Positions 45,542 through 54,132 of a DNA stretch of 59,236 nucleotides are shown here, one piece after another. The notes below the pieces were generated by a model that ran no database searches, was not told the origin of the DNA, and worked only from the letters and a program-made list of their open reading frames with translations. The number at the start of each line of letters is the position of its first letter. Position 1 is the stretch's first letter. A program made the position numbers and the translations under genes. Source of the stretch: Litorilituus sp. (GTDB lineage Bacteria > Pseudomonadota > Gammaproteobacteria > Enterobacterales > Alteromonadaceae); NCBI GenBank assembly GCA_030754235.1, contig JASMAS010000109.1, forward strand, positions 1-59,236, read 5' to 3'.

Positions 45542-47248
45542 ATGTCCGTAAAAAATTCCCGCTTACTCGACGACACATTACTTATTTTAACCATGGCAGT
45601 ATTAGCAGGCTGTGGATTAATCTATGAATATTTACTGTCCCACTACGCTGGCCGAGTACTTGGTGTGATGGAAAGCACTATCTACACCATGATAGGTTTA
45701 ATGATTGTGTCGATGGGCTTAGGTGCATTTGCTGCTCGCAAAGTACGCTGCGCTTTCAACGGTTTTGTCTATCTCGAATTAATCATTGCTTTGTTAGGTG
45801 CTAGTGCTATTTTAATTATCGGAGGATTGATTGCACTCACTCAGTTACTTCCGACTATAATCGCTGACACCTTTGCTTTACCACCCGATGTTTTACCCAA
45901 AGGTGGCCTTTTTAAACAATTACACTTTTTAGCATTTAATTCTCCTTACTTTTTTGGCGTGATATTAGGCTTTTTTATTGGTATGGAAATCCCACTAATA
46001 GCCCGTATTCGTGAACAAATTCACGGTCAACACTTAGCAAATAATTTAGGGACAATATATGGTGCAGACTATATTGGCGCAGGCATTGGTGCCGCAATTT
46101 GGGTATTATTTTTATTAACACTAGATATTTCAAAAGCCGCCGCCTTAACGGCTAGCTTAAACTTAATAGCGGGTAGCTTTTTTATCTTTCGTTATTGGCA
46201 CAAGCTTTTATGGCGTAAAACATTTGCCAGTCTTCATGTTGTTTTCGCGTTCATTATTTTATTACTTTTTAATTATGGCAATCAGTGGCTTAACCAAATG
46301 AATAGCCTGCTTTATTTAGATAAAGTAGTGCATAGTCAAAAAACTCGCTATCAACAACTCACCTTTACCGAACGACATATGGGAATACATTCAACCTTAG
46401 CGCAAAAGAGTATTCTCAATTTTTATCTTAATGGCCGTTTACAGTTTTCATCATTAGATGAACATATTTACCATGATTACCTTGTAGCACCTGTGATGGC
46501 GGGTTCTGCTCGAAATAACAATATTTTAATTATTGGTGGAGGTGACGGTTTAGCGTTAAGAGACGTATTAAAATATTCTCCAACTCACGTGACCTTAATT
46601 GATTTAGATAACGAGCTAATTGATATTTTTCAAACACCAACAAAGCATTTACCTCTAGGCCTTGCAAAGCAAATAGCACAACTAAACCAAGGCAGTTTAC
46701 AAGATAAACGCGTTAACATAAAACGTGCCGACGCGTTTATTGCTATTAATGACTTACTCAATGCAGGACAAGTTTTCGATGCTATCATTGTAGATTTACC
46801 CGACCCTAGTCACCCAGATTTAAACAAGCTCTATTCTGTTAATTTCTATGCAAGATTAAAACAATTACTCTCAGGTGATGGCCTAATAGCTATACAATCA
46901 ACAAGCCCTTACCATGCTAAAAACTCTTTCATTTCTATTGGTAAAACGCTCAGTGCAGCTCATTATGTTCATGTTCAACAATATCATGATAATGTACCAA
47001 GCTTTGGCGAATGGGGTTGGACTATTGCCGCTAAAATGGGAGCAAGCCCTCTTACAAGGCTTAAAAAACTCGACAAATTACCTATTGAGCACCGTTGGTT
47101 AAACCTAGCAAGCCTTAAGGCCGCTTTCGCTTTTCCTAAAGGCTTTTATCGTGATAAAGAGCATATAGCTATAAATGTTTTAGGAAGCCATACTATTTAC
47201 AAACTCCACCAACAAGCATGGCAAGATCAACTAGGACTTATTGAATAA
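45542..47248 (+). CDS. Membrane-bound polyamine aminopropyltransferase-like protein (SpeE domain)
   Basis: 568 residues. The N-terminal 230 are a membrane domain with about seven helices (LAGCGLIYEYLLSHYAGRVL at the start). The C-terminal half is a spermidine-synthase fold: LNGRLQFSSLDEHIYHDYL, IIGGGDGLALRDVLK (decarboxylated-SAM loop) and AIIVDLPDPSHPDLNKLYS. The catalytic-type Asp in VDLPDP is kept. Soluble SpeE proteins lack the membrane part. It may make or sense a polyamine-like product at the inner membrane. It lies between two stress-type gene groups, with a strong palindrome after its stop. Confidence 0.82.
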   Translation: MSVKNSRLLDDTLLILTMAVLAGCGLIYEYLLSHYAGRVLGVMESTIYTMIGLMIVSMGLGAFAARKVRCAFNGFVYLELIIALLGASAILIIGGLIALTQLLPTIIADTFALPPDVLPKGGLFKQLHFLAFNSPYFFGVILGFFIGMEIPLIARIREQIHGQHLANNLGTIYGADYIGAGIGAAIWVLFLLTLDISKAAALTASLNLIAGSFFIFRYWHKLLWRKTFASLHVVFAFIILLLFNYGNQWLNQMNSLLYLDKVVHSQKTRYQQLTFTERHMGIHSTLAQKSILNFYLNGRLQFSSLDEHIYHDYLVAPVMAGSARNNNILIIGGGDGLALRDVLKYSPTHVTLIDLDNELIDIFQTPTKHLPLGLAKQIAQLNQGSLQDKRVNIKRADAFIAINDLLNAGQVFDAIIVDLPDPSHPDLNKLYSVNFYARLKQLLSGDGLIAIQSTSPYHAKNSFISIGKTLSAAHYVHVQQYHDNVPSFGEWGWTIAAKMGASPLTRLKKLDKLPIEHRWLNLASLKAAFAFPKGFYRDKEHIAINVLGSHTIYKLHQQAWQDQLGLIE

Positions 47249-47271
47249 AGTAGAATAAAATAAAAAATAAC

Positions 47272-47292
47272 CCTTGACATAATATGTCAAGG
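47272..47292. promoter_or_regulatory. Extended GACATA-N-TATGTC palindrome, candidate operator B1
   Basis: The core GACATAATATGTC (47276-47288) is extended on both sides by CCTT and AAGG to a perfect 10+1+10 palindrome. It lies between the spermidine-synthase-like stop and yjfI, 77 bases upstream of yjfI. It could also form an RNA hairpin, but no T-run follows, and the sister sites argue for a DNA operator. Confidence 0.6.
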
Positions 47293-47311
47293 TGCTAAAT
47301 TTAACCAAGAA

Positions 47312-47324
47312 GACATATTATGTC
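47312..47324. promoter_or_regulatory. GACATA-N-TATGTC palindrome, candidate operator B2
   Basis: GACATATTATGTC is identical to operator A at 43422-43434, including flanking A on each side. Its centre is 36 bases from the centre of B1 and its end is 44 bases upstream of the yjfI ATG, a position where a repressor would overlap the promoter. Confidence 0.6.
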
Positions 47325-47368
47325 ATCTAACAATAATACTTTTTGTATAATAAAAGGATAGGAAATAC

Positions 47369-47782
47369 ATGAATATTCATACTATAGCCGATCACTTAAA
47401 CAGCTTGGCTGATAATTCAGACACAGGAATGAGCTTTGATTGTCAACCAATATCAGGCGAGGTAGACGTATTACAAATCACTATATTAGGTCGCGAAGAA
47501 ATACCTATATTTGTTTCTGTAACCGACGATCAAATTCTGTGCATCAGTTACCTTTGGGGTAAAGATGAAGTGAAAAGTGATTGCTTAGCAACCATGCATG
47601 AAAGCATGTTAGAAATGAACATCCCGATGCCATTATCATCATTTTCAAAAATTGACGACAAATATGTCATTTTTGGAGCTCTGTCTAATAGTTCTAGTTT
47701 TGATGATATTGAACATGAATTGGCCGTATTGAGTAACAATGCCCTTGAAGTAATTGATGATATGGGTGATTACTTAATTTAA
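47369..47782 (+). CDS. yjfI: DUF2170 protein YjfI
   Basis: The 137-residue acidic cytoplasmic protein has family features: ADHLNSLADNSDTGM, REEIPIFVSVTDDQILCISY and SYLWGKDEVK. Its order before a PspA-like gene and YjfK is the same as in E. coli (yjfI-yjfJ-yjfK). Function is unknown; it may bind the PspA-like protein. It has two candidate operators directly upstream and appears to start the second transcription unit. Confidence 0.82.
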   Translation: MNIHTIADHLNSLADNSDTGMSFDCQPISGEVDVLQITILGREEIPIFVSVTDDQILCISYLWGKDEVKSDCLATMHESMLEMNIPMPLSSFSKIDDKYVIFGALSNSSSFDDIEHELAVLSNNALEVIDDMGDYLI

Positions 47783-47825
47783 TTCAGATGGTTAAATTAG
47801 CAGGTTACCTTATTAGGAGAAAAAA

Positions 47826-48515
47826 ATGAGTATATTTAAAAAGATTATGACCGCTATTCGTGGTGGCGCCTCAGAAGCGGGTGAAGCTATCGTTGATGCT
47901 AATGCTACTCGCATTTTTGAACAAGAAATTCGTGATGCTGAAAATCACTTAACCAAAGCAAAGCGTGATTTAACCGGTGTTGTTGCTGAGCAAATGGCCG
48001 CGAAACGTGAGGTTGATCGTTTAGAGCGTGAAATCACTGAACATGAAGGCTACGCTGGACAAGCATTAGAAAAAAATGATGAAGCTTTAGCATTAGCTGT
48101 TGCAGAAAAAATTGCTAACCTAGAAAGTGAGTTGGCAACACAGCAACAAGCCTTGGTAAGCTTTACCGGTAATGCAGACAGATTAAAAGAGCTAGTGAAG
48201 AAAAGTGAACGTCAAGTTGCAGAGCACAAACGTCAACTTTCCATGGTAAAGACCACAGAAAGCGTACAAAAAGCAACATCAGCTATCACTGATAACTTTT
48301 CATCAAGCAATTCAAAACTGCTTAATGCAAAAGATTCATTAGAGCGCATTAAAGCAAAACAACAAAAGTTTGATGATAAAATGAAGGCCGCTGAAGTGCT
48401 TGAATCAGAAAATTCTGACAACTCACTTGCTGCCCAGTTAAAAGCTGCGGGTATTGGCGCTCAGGATAATAGCGCTAACTCAGTGTTAGATCGCATTAAA
48501 GCTAAACAAAAGTAA
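47826..48515 (+). CDS. yjfJ: PspA/IM30-family protein YjfJ
   Basis: The 229-residue protein is almost entirely alpha-helical coiled coil, with the typical PspA start MSIFKKIMTAIRGG. Charged heptads follow, for example EVDRLEREITEHEGYAGQAL. PspA-like proteins bind and remodel stressed membranes. A strong AGGAGA ribosome site precedes the ATG. The gene lacks a PspF-type neighbour, and no sigma-54 promoter was seen, so regulation differs from the classical psp operon. Confidence 0.88.
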   Translation: MSIFKKIMTAIRGGASEAGEAIVDANATRIFEQEIRDAENHLTKAKRDLTGVVAEQMAAKREVDRLEREITEHEGYAGQALEKNDEALALAVAEKIANLESELATQQQALVSFTGNADRLKELVKKSERQVAEHKRQLSMVKTTESVQKATSAITDNFSSSNSKLLNAKDSLERIKAKQQKFDDKMKAAEVLESENSDNSLAAQLKAAGIGAQDNSANSVLDRIKAKQK

Positions 48516-48590
48516 TGAAATAAATTTCACTTGGCGAGTGATGGATAATTCGCCAAATTGAAATAAAGAATATGGCAGTTAAGGGTAACG

Positions 48591-49238
48591 ATGAACTTTT
48601 TTAAAAAAACCTTCGATAAAATCACTAACAAACAAGAACCTCGCAAACTAACTCAAGTTAGTCAATTGTTGGTTGGCGATATTATTGTCTTAACGGACAG
48701 CTTTGCCCTGCCAGAGTCTTTACGCACTCAACAATTACAAGTTACTGCCGTAAACACCTACGAATTTGAACATCACAATCAAACAGAATGGACATTACAA
48801 GGCGCAAATGCCTTAACGCTTTTCTTATCTTTAGAAATTGATGACAGCACAGAGTTAAAGTTTTCTTTAAAAATTGAACATGATGATGTAGCAGCATTAT
48901 TTGATCTTGATGAATTTGCGCAAATTTTTGACGAACCCGGTCAAGCATTCTTAAATCGCCAAGAAGATAATACCCATACACACATGTGGAGCAGTGAACA
49001 ATACCAACAAAACGCCTTTGCTAAAGTTGGCTTTTTCCACCGTAAAGATCATCGCAGTGAAAACTTATCGGCCTATGAAGGTAAAGACAGTGGCGAACAA
49101 TTTGAGCAATACACACTTTATAATCAGGATCAAAGTAAAGGCATTGACGTTGAAGTATGGCAAGAGGGTGACACCGAAGTGTTCTTAACATTGTATCGTC
49201 CGTTAACGGATATTATTGATATGTACCCTGCCAGCTAA
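48591..49238 (+). CDS. yjfK: DUF2491 protein YjfK
   Basis: The 215-residue soluble protein has DUF2491 features: LTQVSQLLVGDIIVLTDSFA, YEFEHHNQTEWTL, and ending TLYRPLTDIIDMYPAS. Members travel with PspA-like YjfJ; function is unknown. It begins 75 bases after yjfJ and ends 10 bases before the next gene, so they are cotranscribed. Confidence 0.82.
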   Translation: MNFFKKTFDKITNKQEPRKLTQVSQLLVGDIIVLTDSFALPESLRTQQLQVTAVNTYEFEHHNQTEWTLQGANALTLFLSLEIDDSTELKFSLKIEHDDVAALFDLDEFAQIFDEPGQAFLNRQEDNTHTHMWSSEQYQQNAFAKVGFFHRKDHRSENLSAYEGKDSGEQFEQYTLYNQDQSKGIDVEVWQEGDTEVFLTLYRPLTDIIDMYPAS

Positions 49239-49248
49239 AAGGTAGTAA

Positions 49249-49584
49249 ATGAGTATGACAAAAAAAATACCTGTAAAATGGCAATCTTCCATCAAAGCAA
49301 TGAAGGCCGTACAAGTTGCCTTTGATATGGATGAGAAAATTCAACTTTCTATACGCAAAGAAGCATTAGAAGCGGGACTGAGCCCGTCAGATCAAATTCG
49401 TGATATTCTAGGTTTACCCGTCAATAAGCGTCCAAAGCGACCCCGCTTAACCGTTAGTTTAGCACCTGAAGATTATCAAGTATTGGCTGAAAAATATGGT
49501 CTTCAAGCTGATCAACAACTTGACATTAAAAGAAAGTTAATGGATGAGCTTATTAGTCACGTCAATTCTGAGTGTAAAACATAA
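49249..49584 (+). CDS. Small basic protein, ribbon-helix-helix-like, end of the yjf cluster
   Basis: 111 residues. Two similar halves are seen: a strand-like segment plus helices (VAFDMDEKIQLSIRKEALEA, then GLSPSDQIRDILGL) and a second (RPRLTVSLAPEDYQVLAEKY, then LMDELISH). The strand-helix-helix pattern with PRLTVSL resembles ribbon-helix-helix DNA-binding proteins. It lies 10 bases after yjfK with an AAAGGT ribosome site. It is a candidate regulator of the GACATA-N-TATGTC sites. That is inference from position and weak similarity only. Confidence 0.55.
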   Translation: MSMTKKIPVKWQSSIKAMKAVQVAFDMDEKIQLSIRKEALEAGLSPSDQIRDILGLPVNKRPKRPRLTVSLAPEDYQVLAEKYGLQADQQLDIKRKLMDELISHVNSECKT

Positions 49585-50039
49585 CGATTTCATCCGCTAT
49601 TAGAGATTATATGACATAATTTCTATACCTTAGAGATCATGTCAACTTGGGTGTTACGAAGTTAACCAGTAAGCTTGGTGCCAATAACCATCCGAAATTT
49701 CAAATATAAACCAAGAATACTTACTTAAATAATTTTTGTTAGGTAAAATTTAGTTAACAACGCTTTACAGGGTCCGTTGATCTTTACTCATTTTTTGTAG
49801 TCTTTTAAACAAAACAGAACTTTTGTTTCATTGTTTATCTACGCTAATGAGCGATTACGCAGTATAAATCACTGATCAATGCTACCTTTCGGATTCGTTG
49901 AAAAGCTTCTTGGTCTTGCTTGCGAGGAATTTGTCTAGAACACTATGCTAGATTTCTAGCGCCGCGATCAAAACGCCATTAATTCAATAAAATTTAAACA
50001 TAAAAGTTCAACATACCCTAGCCAATAAAGAGAACAATA
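49585..50039. other. Intergenic region between the yjf cluster and the crotonase gene
   Basis: 455 bases without a credible gene. A TTAGAGAT direct repeat lies near 49601 and 49631, with a half-site-like ATGACATAAT at 49611-49620. A weak CTAGAA/TTCTAG inverted repeat is near 49935-49959. No clear terminator or promoter was chosen. Confidence 0.5.
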
Positions 50040-50732
50040 ATGCAAACAATCAATGTAAGTACAGAAGGTAGCGTTAGCACAATCACCTTAAATAATGGCA
50101 AAGTTAATGCTATATCTCCTCAAACAATCAATGAAATTAACGCCGCATTAGATGAAGCTGAAAAAAATGAGTATGTCGTTATCATAACGGGACAGCCTGG
50201 CATGTTCTGCGCAGGTTATGATCTTAAAACCATGAAAGAAAGCCCCGAAGCTGCAATTTCACTGGTAACAGCGGGTTCTACATTAGCTCATCGTATGCTG
50301 TCATTCCCTTGCCCTATTATTGCAGCTTGCTCAGGTCATGCTGTCGCTAAAGGGGGGTTTTTACTACTAAGTTGTGACTATAGAATAGGCATTGAAGGTA
50401 ACTTTAAAATAGGGTTAAACGAAGTGGCTATTGGAATGACAATGCACCATGCAGGCATTGAAATTGCCCGAAACCGTATTCCAGTGAACTTTTTAAACCG
50501 TAGTGTAATCAATGCTGAAATGTTCAACCCACAAACCGCTATACAGGCTGGTTTTTTAGACACTGTCGTTGAAGCAGAGCAGCTTATGTCTGTAGCCAAA
50601 TTAGCGGCTAAACAGATGCAAGGTCTACATATGACAGCATTTCGCCAAACAAAACTTAAAGAAAGGCAAGCTTCGCTAGCTGCACTTGATAACGCCATAG
50701 CTACAGATGCAGATGAAGGGTTTATGTTTTAG
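50040..50732 (+). CDS. Crotonase-family enzyme (enoyl-CoA hydratase/isomerase)
   Basis: 230 residues, slightly shorter than typical (about 257). The crotonase core has the oxyanion-hole segments MFCAGYDLKTM and SGHAVAKGGFLLLSCDYRI. The usual second catalytic Glu region reads GLNEVAIGMTM, with the Glu shifted. Substrate cannot be inferred. It faces the minus-strand acyl-CoA cluster and ends before a 12-bp hairpin shared by both. A role in the same pathway is likely. Confidence 0.82.
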   Translation: MQTINVSTEGSVSTITLNNGKVNAISPQTINEINAALDEAEKNEYVVIITGQPGMFCAGYDLKTMKESPEAAISLVTAGSTLAHRMLSFPCPIIAACSGHAVAKGGFLLLSCDYRIGIEGNFKIGLNEVAIGMTMHHAGIEIARNRIPVNFLNRSVINAEMFNPQTAIQAGFLDTVVEAEQLMSVAKLAAKQMQGLHMTAFRQTKLKERQASLAALDNAIATDADEGFMF

Positions 50733-50758
50733 GGGGTCCCTGAAATAGCGTTCTAATT

Positions 50759-50789
50759 TAGATAAAGACACTCTGTATGTCTTTATCTA
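50759..50789. terminator. Bidirectional hairpin between crotonase and SDR genes
   Basis: TAGATAAAGACA and TGTCTTTATCTA form a perfect 12-bp stem around a 7-base loop, between the two convergent genes. There is no T-run, but the arms are A/T-rich and could work as a weak bidirectional terminator. Confidence 0.5.
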
Positions 50790-50868
50790 TGTATACTCGA
50801 GCTACCTTTAACAGTGCGCTTACTAAGAAAGCTTGTAGGTTTTGCCTCTGACAATATATTTTATTTTT

Positions 50869-51630
50869 CTATCGAGCTGAAACGCCACCATCAATAGCAA
50901 TACATTGACCTGTCATATAACTGTTAGCTGGTGATAACATCAACATCATAGCTGCCACGACTTCTTGAGGATCACTCAAGCGCTTCATGGGTGCGCCTTG
51001 CCCCATTTTGTATTGCATTTCTTCATTGGCATTATCGGTAACCATATTAGTTAATGAAAAAAATGGGCAGATAGCATTAATGCGAATATTTTTTGCTGCA
51101 TATTCAACAGCGCCAGCTTTGGTTAAGCCAATGACAGCGTGTTTTGCCATGCCATACGCTGCAACATAAGCTGCGCCACAAAGCCCTGCCATTGAGCTAA
51201 CATTTAAAATACTACCACTACCCTGTTTTAACATTTGTTCTATTTGATAACGCATTCCATACTGGACACCTTTCACATTTACGCTAAATTGCTTATCCAT
51301 TAACGATTCATCAATTTGATGTAAAGGCATAAAATCATGCACTATACCCGCATTATTGATGGCGATATCGACACTGCCAAAAATGTCGATAGCGTTATTC
51401 ACCATAGCCTTACATTCTTCGCTTTTAGCTACATCACATTTCATCCCTATAGCCTGTGCACCTGTAATAGCAATACATTTTGCGACATCAATCACGGCTT
51501 CTTCTTGGTAATCGCTTAGAACAAGTTTTGCACCTCTTTTAGCAAACTCTTCGGCAAGCAGTTTTCCAAAGCCTTGTGCAGCTCCTGTAATCAAGACAAC
51601 CTTGTCGGTATAATCTAAAAGTGGATCCAT
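50869..51630 (-). CDS. Short-chain dehydrogenase/reductase
   Basis: 253 residues with the SDR motifs TGAAQGFG (cofactor Gly-rich turn), INNAGI, catalytic Ser in LNVSSMAG and YGMAK (catalytic Tyr and Lys). Asp in LVLSDYQ after strand 2 suggests NAD(H) rather than NADP(H). Fatty-acyl or hydroxyacyl-CoA oxidation is likely from context; it is the last gene of the acyl-CoA cluster, about 200 bases after the phosphotransferase gene. Confidence 0.88.
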   Translation of the reverse strand: MDPLLDYTDKVVLITGAAQGFGKLLAEEFAKRGAKLVLSDYQEEAVIDVAKCIAITGAQAIGMKCDVAKSEECKAMVNNAIDIFGSVDIAINNAGIVHDFMPLHQIDESLMDKQFSVNVKGVQYGMRYQIEQMLKQGSGSILNVSSMAGLCGAAYVAAYGMAKHAVIGLTKAGAVEYAAKNIRINAICPFFSLTNMVTDNANEEMQYKMGQGAPMKRLSDPQEVVAAMMLMLSPANSYMTGQCIAIDGGVSAR

Positions 51631-51828
51631 AATATTTCCTTAAAAATGAAAAGACGGTGACTGTTGTTATAACTATTTTCTTCAATTTTATGCTGTGTAG
51701 CCTTGTATAAGCCCATAACTCAATCTGGACTACACCTTCCTTTAATAAGTGCAAAACAAGTAGTTAAATTCGTTCACCCTGAGCACGCTGCAGTTAAAGG
51801 GAGTAACCAAAATTTTGACATTAAAAAT

Positions 51829-52863
51829 TTAAGCTTGCTCGTTAATTATAGATAAAGCCATTTGTGCTAAAGGCTCAACGTAACCAGCAACTACATTGGC
51901 ATTTTTATTTGAGGCATTGCCTTCAACGGCTCTTTTAGCCACGCCTTGGGCAATTGCCGACAAGCGGAAAAAACTGAAACTTAAGTAAAAAGTCCAATGT
52001 TCGATATTCTCGATCCCCATACGTTGGCAATATAAGGAGACATATTCTTGTTCTGAAGGTATACCAAGCTTGATACGATCTATACCTTGTAAGCCTTGAA
52101 TATCCCCCACACCTTGAGGCATTCTCAATTGCATGCACTGATAGGCAAGATCAGCAAATGGATGCCCTAAAGTTGATAACTCCCAATCTAACACTGCAAT
52201 AATTTCAGGCTTGTCTCGAGCAAACATCATGTTATCTAAACGAAAATCTCCGTGTACTAAGCACTCTCTGCCATCATCTTCAGGTAAATTAACTTCTAGC
52301 CATTGCATTAACTCATGCACCGCTGCTATATGCGCTAATTCAGTAGCTTTATATTGTGTTGTCCAGCGAGCCAGTTGCCTCTGAAAGTAGTTACCGGGCT
52401 TGCCGTAGTCAGTTAACCCCACCTTTTTAATATCAACACTATGCAAGGCTACTAAAGCTTTGTTCATAGCATCATACATTGCAGTGCGCATTGAATTGCC
52501 CTGAACTTCAGGTAGAGCGGCATCCCAGTACACTTGACCGTCACAACATTCCATTAAATAGAACATGGCACCGATGACTTGAGTATCCTTACACAGATGA
52601 TAAACATCGGCGACAGGTACTTGGCTGTTTCTCAAGGCTTCAAGCACCTGATACTCACGATCAACTGCGTGGGCAGATTTTAATAAGTTTCCCTGGGGTT
52701 GGCTTCGTAAAACATAAGTACCCGATTGAGCAATAACTTTATAGGTTGGATTTGATTGACCACCGAGGAATTTTTCTAAAGTCATTGGACCTTTGAACCA
52801 CGACAGTTGCAACTCAAGATAAGATGTTAATACTGAAATATCTATAGAGTTAGCAGTTGTCAT
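51829..52863 (-). CDS. APH-fold phosphotransferase, ACAD10/11 kinase-domain type
   Basis: 344 residues of the aminoglycoside-phosphotransferase fold: TLEKFLGGQSNPTYKV (nucleotide loop), YVLRSQP (Lys-equivalent strand), catalytic loop CLVHGDFRLDNMMF and metal site AVLDWELSTLGHP. HGDFRLDN with LDWELSTLG is the form seen in the kinase half of ACAD10/11 and in LvaA. These phosphorylate 4-hydroxyacyl-CoA before an acyl-CoA-dehydrogenase step. Its start is one base after the adjacent acyl-CoA dehydrogenase stop, so the pair is the unfused counterpart of ACAD11. It is not an antibiotic-resistance enzyme by context. Confidence 0.8.
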   Translation of the reverse strand: MTTANSIDISVLTSYLELQLSWFKGPMTLEKFLGGQSNPTYKVIAQSGTYVLRSQPQGNLLKSAHAVDREYQVLEALRNSQVPVADVYHLCKDTQVIGAMFYLMECCDGQVYWDAALPEVQGNSMRTAMYDAMNKALVALHSVDIKKVGLTDYGKPGNYFQRQLARWTTQYKATELAHIAAVHELMQWLEVNLPEDDGRECLVHGDFRLDNMMFARDKPEIIAVLDWELSTLGHPFADLAYQCMQLRMPQGVGDIQGLQGIDRIKLGIPSEQEYVSLYCQRMGIENIEHWTFYLSFSFFRLSAIAQGVAKRAVEGNASNKNANVVAGYVEPLAQMALSIINEQA

Positions 52864-52864
52864 A

Positions 52865-54079
52865 TTATGATGTCTCTTTTTGTTTAACTAAATCACGTCC
52901 TAATTGCATCATATGCACCTGATCTGGGCCATCAGCTAAACGAAGAGTCCGTTGACCCGCGTAAGCATGGGCTAAGAATGTATCTTGGCTAACCCCCACT
53001 GCACCATGACATTGAATGGCTCGATCAAGAATGTCTAGCGACATAGCAGGTGCGATAATTTTTATCATTGCGATTAAATCTTTTGCCGCTTTATTGCCTT
53101 CGTCATCCATCTTTTGTGCAGCCTTTAACGTCATTAAACGTGCTTGTTCAATCTGACAAGCTGACAGTGCAATGTCTTCTCTAATTGACTGTTGCTTGAT
53201 CATAGGCCGACCAAAAACAATTCGTTCATTCACACGTTTGCACATCAGATCAAGTGCTCGTTGGGCCACACCAATAGAGCGCATACAATGATGAATTCGC
53301 CCGGGTCCTAAACGACCTTGCGCTATTTCAAAACCTCGACCCTCGCCTAAGATAATGTTTTCAGCAGGTACGCGTACGTTATCAAAAATAATTTCTGCAT
53401 GGCCTTCTGGCGCATCTTGATAACCAAACACTTTCATCGCCCTGGTGATAGAAACACCAGGTGTATTGGTAGGTACCAATATTTGCGATTGTTGAATATA
53501 GCGGTTGTCATTCGTAAGATCTGTTTTTCCCATGACAATCAAAATTTCACACTGTTTGCGACAGGCACCACTAATATAAAACTTTTTACCGTTAATAATA
53601 TAGTCATCACCATCACGCACTATTCGCGTTTCAATATTGGTGGCGTCACTTGAAGCAACTTCTGGCTCGGTCATGGCAAATGCAGAACGAATTTTTCCAG
53701 CCATTAAAGGCTCTAGCCATTTTTTCTTTTGCGCTTCATTGCCATATTTCGCTAGCACTTCCATATTACCGGTGTCTGGTGCAGCACAGTTAAATACTTC
53801 AGGAGCCCACATAACTTGCCCCATGATTTCGGCCAATGGTGCATATTCTAAGTTGGTCAAGCCTGCACTATATTTTCCGTAAGAAACTGGCAAAAACAAA
53901 TTCCATAAACCTTGAGCTTTTGCTTTAGCTTTTAACTCTTCTAGTAACGGTGGTGTTGACCACGGCTCTTCATTTACTTGCCTATGCATTTCTTCTTCTA
54001 GAGGAAAAATATACTCATCCATAAATGCAGTGACACGAGCTATTAACTTTTGTACTTTTTCACTGTATTCAAAATCCAT
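52865..54079 (-). CDS. Acyl-CoA dehydrogenase, ACAD10/11 type
   Basis: 404 residues with the N-terminal helical domain, FAD strand [17 protein letters not shown], a C-terminal helical domain with [11 protein letters not shown], and the ACAD10/11-like [11 protein letters not shown] tail. The catalytic base sits differently from short-chain dehydrogenases in this group. It is expected to oxidise 4-hydroxy- or branched acyl-CoA in partnership with the phosphotransferase. It lies one base upstream of that gene and about 50 after the OYE gene. Confidence 0.87.
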   Translation of the reverse strand: MDFEYSEKVQKLIARVTAFMDEYIFPLEEEMHRQVNEEPWSTPPLLEELKAKAKAQGLWNLFLPVSYGKYSAGLTNLEYAPLAEIMGQVMWAPEVFNCAAPDTGNMEVLAKYGNEAQKKKWLEPLMAGKIRSAFAMTEPEVASSDATNIETRIVRDGDDYIINGKKFYISGACRKQCEILIVMGKTDLTNDNRYIQQSQILVPTNTPGVSITRAMKVFGYQDAPEGHAEIIFDNVRVPAENIILGEGRGFEIAQGRLGPGRIHHCMRSIGVAQRALDLMCKRVNERIVFGRPMIKQQSIREDIALSACQIEQARLMTLKAAQKMDDEGNKAAKDLIAMIKIIAPAMSLDILDRAIQCHGAVGVSQDTFLAHAYAGQRTLRLADGPDQVHMMQLGRDLVKQKETS

Positions 54080-54132
54080 AAACCTACCCTTGTTAATATT
54101 GCCCCAAATTTTTCAACCAATTTCCTTTGCTC

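Noticed and set aside
47760-47826. Sigma-54 (PspF-type) promoter for the PspA-like gene
   Set aside because: No GG-N10-GC type -24/-12 element was found upstream of yjfI or yjfJ.
51829-52863. Aminoglycoside resistance gene
   Set aside because: The APH fold is present, but the motif set and the adjacent acyl-CoA dehydrogenase indicate the ACAD10/11 kinase type.
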